A stretch of 53,460 nucleotides of DNA from Palsa-461 sp036844945 (GTDB lineage: Bacteria; Actinomycetota; Acidimicrobiia; Acidimicrobiales; RAAP-2), in assembly GCA_036844945.1 (NCBI GenBank), contig DAIUEV010000018.1, positions 1 through 53,460 on the forward strand, written 5' to 3'. This document shows, one piece after another, positions 50,267-53,460 of this stretch (its first letter is position 1; the number at the start of each line of letters is the position of its first letter). The position numbers and the translations under genes are program-made. The notes below the pieces were generated by a model. The model searched no databases. It was given only the letters and a program-made list of their open reading frames with translations, and had not been told where the DNA came from.

Positions 50267-51673
50267 GTGTCGCCGACCGTTCCCGCGCGGTTCGGGCATC
50301 TCGTCGAGGAAACACGCGTGCTGGCGTCGCGCTTCGAAGGCGCCGGCAAGCGCCTGTACCTGGTGGGCGGCTCGGTGCGCGACGCCCTGGTCGACCGCGC
50401 GTCGGTCCCGGAGTCCGGTCACGCCTACGACCTCGACTTGACCACCGACGCCCGCCCCGAGGAGATCGAGAAGATCGTCAGCGGGTGGGCGGAGGCGGTC
50501 TGGACCCAGGGGGCGCGCTTCGGCACCATCGGGTGCGAGGCCGGCGGCAGGCGCTACGAGATCACCACCCACCGGGCCGAGGTCTACCGGCCGGACTCGC
50601 GCAAGCCCGACGTCTCCTTCGGCGACGACATCGAGACCGACCTGTCACGGCGCGACTTCACCGTCAACGCGATGGCCCTGCGCCTGCCGGACTTCGAGCT
50701 CGTCGACCCGTTCGGCGGACTGGACGACCTGGCCGCCGGCGTGCTGCGCACACCGCTCGGGCCGACGGTCTCCTTTGACGACGACCCGTTGCGCATGCTG
50801 CGCGCCGCGCGGTTCATGGCCGGGTACGGCCTGAAACCCGAACCCGACCTCGTCGAGGCGGTGCAGCGCGGCCACCACCGGCTCGCCATCGTCTCGGCCG
50901 AGCGCATCCGGGCCGAGCTCGACCGCCTGGTCATGGTGGAGAAACCCTCCACCGGCCTGTGGTTCGTCGTCAGCACGGGACTGGCCGGCGAGTTCCTCCC
51001 CGAGCTTCCCGCGCTCGCCCTCGAACAGGACCCGATCCACCGGCACAAGGACGTGCTGGCCCACACCCTCGCGGTGGTGGACCGCACCTCGGCGGACCGG
51101 GTGTTGCGGCTCGCCGCGCTGTTCCACGACGTGGGCAAGCCCAAGACCCGGGCCTTCGCCCCCGAGGGCGTGGTCACCTTCCACCACCACGAGGTGGTCG
51201 GGGCCCGCATGACCCGCGAACGCATGGAGGCGCTCCGCTACCCGAACGACGACGTGGAGACGGTCACCACGCTGGTCGAGCTGCACTTGCGGTTCCACAC
51301 CTACCAGCTGGGGTGGACCGACCGGGCGGTGCGGCGCTACGTCCGGGACGCCGGGCCGCTGCTCGACCGGCTGAACGAGCTGACGCGGAGTGACTGCACC
51401 ACCCGCAACGCCGCGAAGGCGCGCGCCCTCGGTCGCCGCATGGACGAGTTGGAGGCGCGCATCGTCGAGCTGCGCGAGCGTGAGGAGCTCGACGCGATCC
51501 GGCCGGACCTCGACGGCAACCAGGTGATGGCGCTGCTCGGGATCCCGCCGGGACCGACGATCGGGAGGGCGCTCGATTTCCTGCTCGAGCTGCGACTGGA
51601 CGAGGGCCCGCTCGGCGAGGAGGAGGCGACCCGGCGGCTGCTCGAGTGGTGGGCGACCCGGCCGGCCGGCTGA
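50267..51673 (+). CDS. CCA tRNA nucleotidyltransferase / poly(A) polymerase family
   Basis: This 468-residue protein has the nucleotidyltransferase domain with LVGGSVRDAL and the metal pair YDLDLTTDA, the motif RRDFTVNAMAL, the RNA-binding region FDDDPLRMLRAARF, and an HD domain (DVLAHTLAVVD, RLAALFHDVGKPKT). It adds or repairs tRNA 3' CCA ends; actinobacterial genes are often named pcnA. It is GTG-initiated and divergent from DUF6049, as in Mycobacterium. This activity is relevant because the tRNA-like repeats lack encoded CCA. Confidence 0.93.
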   Translation: MSPTVPARFGHLVEETRVLASRFEGAGKRLYLVGGSVRDALVDRASVPESGHAYDLDLTTDARPEEIEKIVSGWAEAVWTQGARFGTIGCEAGGRRYEITTHRAEVYRPDSRKPDVSFGDDIETDLSRRDFTVNAMALRLPDFELVDPFGGLDDLAAGVLRTPLGPTVSFDDDPLRMLRAARFMAGYGLKPEPDLVEAVQRGHHRLAIVSAERIRAELDRLVMVEKPSTGLWFVVSTGLAGEFLPELPALALEQDPIHRHKDVLAHTLAVVDRTSADRVLRLAALFHDVGKPKTRAFAPEGVVTFHHHEVVGARMTRERMEALRYPNDDVETVTTLVELHLRFHTYQLGWTDRAVRRYVRDAGPLLDRLNELTRSDCTTRNAAKARALGRRMDELEARIVELREREELDAIRPDLDGNQVMALLGIPPGPTIGRALDFLLELRLDEGPLGEEEATRRLLEWWATRPAG

Positions 51674-51676
51674 GCC

Positions 51677-52774
51677 TCAGTCGGGCGGCCAGACTCCGGC
51701 GTCGCCTCCGGCGGCGAAGTCGTCGACCATCTCACGGGCCACCTCGTCGCGGTACTGCACCGGCGGCGACTTCATGAAGTAGGCCGACGGCCCGAGCAGC
51801 GGCCCGCCCAGCTTGCGGTCGAGCGCGACCTTGGCGCACCGGATGGCGTCGATGATGACGCCCGCAGAGTTGGGGGAGTCCCACACTTCGAGTTTGAGCT
51901 CGAGGTTGAGGGGCACGTCCCCGAAGTTGCGACCCTCCATCCGGATGTAGGCCCACTTGCGGTCGGCGAGCCACGGGACGTGGTCCGACGGCCCGATATG
52001 GACGTCGTCGGCCGGCAGCGGGGCGTGCTCGATCTGGCTGGTCACGGCCTGGGTCTTCGAGACCTTCTTCGACTCGAGGCGGTCCCGCTCGAGCATGTTG
52101 CGGAAGTCCATGTTGCCGCCGACGTTCAGCTGGTAGGTGTGGTCGAGGACGAGCCCCCGGTCCTCGAAGAGCCGGGTGAGGATCCGGTGCACGATGGTCG
52201 AGCCGACCTGGCTCTTGATGTCGTCGCCGATGATCGGGACCCCGGCGTCGCGGAACCGCCGGGCCCACTCGGGGTCGGACGCGATGAACACCGGGATGGC
52301 GTTCACGAAGGCCACCCCGGCCTGGAGCGCCGCCTCGGCGTAGTGCCGCTGGGCCTCCTCGGAGCCGACGGGCAGATAGGAGACGAGGACGTCGGCACGA
52401 GCGGCGCGCAGCGCCTGGGCGACGTCGACCGGGGCCGCGGGCGACTCGTCGACCACGTCCCGGTAGTAGCGGCCGAGCCCGTCGAAGGTCGGCCCCCGTT
52501 GCACCGTCACCCCGAGGTAGCCGACCTCGGCGAAGCGGATCGTGTTGTTCTGTCCCGCGAACATGGCCTTGGACAGGTCGGTGCCGACCTTCGCCGCGTC
52601 GACGTCGAAGGCGACCACCGGCTCGAGATCGCGGACGTGGTAACCGCCCAGCTCGACGTGCATGAGCCCGGGGACAGACTCATTGGGGTCGGCCTCCTTG
52701 TAATAGGAGATCCCCTGGATGAGCGAGCTGGCACAGTTGCCGACCCCGGCGATCGCCACGCGGATGCCTGTCAT
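51677..52774 (-). CDS. ino1: Myo-inositol-1-phosphate synthase
   Basis: This 365-residue protein makes inositol-1-phosphate from glucose-6-phosphate, the base of phosphatidylinositol and mycothiol. The NAD motif is VAIAGVGNCASSLIQGI; family parts include SYLPVGSEEAQRHYAEAAL, GDDIKSQVGSTIVHR and VGGNMDFRNML. The ATG at 52774 follows GGGAG; the frame's earlier start at 52789 overlaps padR. It is convergent with pcnA. The upstream PadR gene likely controls it. Confidence 0.95.
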   Translation of the reverse strand: MTGIRVAIAGVGNCASSLIQGISYYKEADPNESVPGLMHVELGGYHVRDLEPVVAFDVDAAKVGTDLSKAMFAGQNNTIRFAEVGYLGVTVQRGPTFDGLGRYYRDVVDESPAAPVDVAQALRAARADVLVSYLPVGSEEAQRHYAEAALQAGVAFVNAIPVFIASDPEWARRFRDAGVPIIGDDIKSQVGSTIVHRILTRLFEDRGLVLDHTYQLNVGGNMDFRNMLERDRLESKKVSKTQAVTSQIEHAPLPADDVHIGPSDHVPWLADRKWAYIRMEGRNFGDVPLNLELKLEVWDSPNSAGVIIDAIRCAKVALDRKLGGPLLGPSAYFMKSPPVQYRDEVAREMVDDFAAGGDAGVWPPD

Positions 52775-52785
52775 GTGTCTCCCTT

Positions 52786-53412
52786 TCATGCCGATCGGCG
52801 GGTCTTCCGCCGACCGGGTTCAGCCGACGCGTCCCCGGAGCCGCGCTCGGCTTCAATCAAACGGTCGAGCCAGGCGATGTCCTGCTCGACCCCATCAGCG
52901 ATGTGTTCGGCGACCGAACGGGCGTACCGGTCCAGCTCGGGGTCGTCCGGGTTCGGGATCTCGTCGCGTTGCTGGCGCAGCTGGGTGCGACGGCGCTCGA
53001 AGAGGGCGAGACGCGTGTCTGGTTCCATGTAACGGGCCAGCGCCAGCCGCAGGGAGAAGCTCCGGGCGTCGTCGACGGACGTCTCGGTCAACCGGGTGAG
53101 AAAGAACTGCTTCCCGGTGGGCGTGATCCGGTAGACCTTCCGAGACCGCCGGCCCCTCGAACCCGGGCGCCGCCTGGCCCGCATGGCCGCCCATTCGCCG
53201 CTCAGCGACCCGGTCGGCGGGGCGAGCGCCAGCGGGGGAGGAGCCTCGACGGTCTCGACCGCCCCGCTCTTCTCCAGCCGCGACAGGGCCGGGTAGATCG
53301 ACCCGAACGAGACGTTGGCGAGCAGGCCGAACTGCGTCTTCAAGCGCTTCCGCAGCTCGTAGCCGTGCTGCGGACCATCTTCGAGCACGCCCAGGAGCGC
53401 CAGGTCCAACAT
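52786..53412 (-). CDS. PadR-family transcriptional regulator
   Basis: This 208-residue protein has the PadR winged helix (MLDLALLGVLEDGPQHGYELRK, then VSFGSIYPALSRLEKSGAV), an unusual arginine-rich wing insertion (AMRARRRPGSRGRRSRKVY), and a C-terminal coiled-coil-like dimer domain. The ATG at 53412 starts the protein at the conserved motif; a start at 53448 would put the operator inside the gene. It lies 11 bases upstream of ino1, as Rv0047c does in Mycobacterium, and probably regulates it. Confidence 0.9.
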   Translation of the reverse strand: MLDLALLGVLEDGPQHGYELRKRLKTQFGLLANVSFGSIYPALSRLEKSGAVETVEAPPPLALAPPTGSLSGEWAAMRARRRPGSRGRRSRKVYRITPTGKQFFLTRLTETSVDDARSFSLRLALARYMEPDTRLALFERRRTQLRQQRDEIPNPDDPELDRYARSVAEHIADGVEQDIAWLDRLIEAERGSGDASAEPGRRKTRRSA

Positions 53413-53420
53413 CGCGGGGA

Positions 53421-53448
53421 AGTATATCGACTCGATATAGCGATGCAA
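53421..53448 (-). promoter_or_regulatory. padR-ino1 promoter with perfect palindromic operator
   Basis: On the minus strand TTGCAT (53448-53443) and TATACT (53426-53421) are 16 bases apart. The palindrome TATATCGA-N-TCGATATA (53423-53439, 8+1+8, perfect) overlaps the -10 box. The ATG lies eight bases on with no ribosome site, so the transcript should be leaderless and autoregulated. Confidence 0.75.
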
Positions 53449-53460
53449 CCGAAATCGCGG

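Noticed and set aside
46452..50315. A 1287-residue MurJ fusion
   Set aside because: The frame stays open through DUF6049, but DUF6049 has its own signal peptide and motifs, and the GTG at 48140 gives a normal MurJ start.
1..53460. CRISPR arrays, rRNA genes or prophage structural genes
   Set aside because: No regularly spaced repeats with spacers, no rRNA sequence and no phage structural motifs were seen.

Overview
The window is a high-GC actinobacterial replication-origin region. The core order gyrA-gyrB-dciA-recF-dnaN-dnaA / rpmH-rnpA-yidD-yidC-jag-rsmG-parA-parB, followed by cwlM-trxA-trxB, murJ, a DUF6049 gene and a tRNA nucleotidyltransferase, matches the chromosome layout known from Mycobacterium and relatives, as do the crgA/trpG/pknB/pbpA/pstP/fhaBA block and ino1 with its PadR regulator. 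Several protein styles (FhaA and YidC N-termini, a ClpX-type zinc-finger protein, DUF1707-cyclase, DUF6049) suggest an Acidimicrobiia-like lineage; this placement is inference. A run of 100 N inside yidC shows that the record is a scaffolded draft, possibly from a metagenome or single cell.

Layout. (1) 1-4350 is accessory: two sets of insertion-sequence end repeats, an IS256-family tail, a frameshifted IS481-family fragment, a hydrolase with a GbsR/MarR-type regulator, a VapBC-type toxin-antitoxin pair, and a TetR regulator coupled to a small membrane protein. An 86%-identical pair of 88-bp repeats ending in a tRNA-like 3' end flanks the IS481/TetR segment. (2) 4420-18010 is mainly metabolic: a diguanylate cyclase, a P450, an N-acetylhexosamine salvage run (nagA, GH20 hexosaminidase, atypical amidohydrolase), a membrane-linked class III cyclase, pirin, a PhyH-like dioxygenase, and a divergent thioesterase/thiolase pair. 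(3) 18031-25690 is the cell-wall and division kinase block, lacking pknA and rodA, plus tRNA-Leu(CAG). (4) 25880-28300 holds a zinc-finger protein, a methyltransferase and a RodZ-like protein. (5) 28313-42605 is the origin and segregation core, with candidate oriC between dnaN and dnaA, a second DnaA-box cluster upstream of dnaA, and two parS sites just before parA. (6) 42762-53412 holds the amidase-like CwlM, thioredoxin system, DegV, MurJ, DUF6049, tRNA nucleotidyltransferase, inositol-phosphate synthase and PadR.

Functionally the core links replication initiation (DnaA, DnaN, DciA, RecF, gyrase), segregation (ParABS), membrane insertion (YidC) and wall synthesis (PknB/PstP/FhaA/FhaB, PbpA, MurJ, CwlM). 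Four regulator genes (GbsR-type, VapB-type, TetR, PadR) have promoters whose -10 box lies 7-10 bases from the start codon, which predicts leaderless messages. In three of them a perfect palindrome overlaps or abuts the -10 box. No single wholly novel system is proven. The best leads are the tRNA-end-flanked segment, the pruned and re-oriented PknB block, the ParA with a 186-residue acidic arm, the amidohydrolase lacking its HxH metal motif, and the 11-bp phased DnaA boxes.
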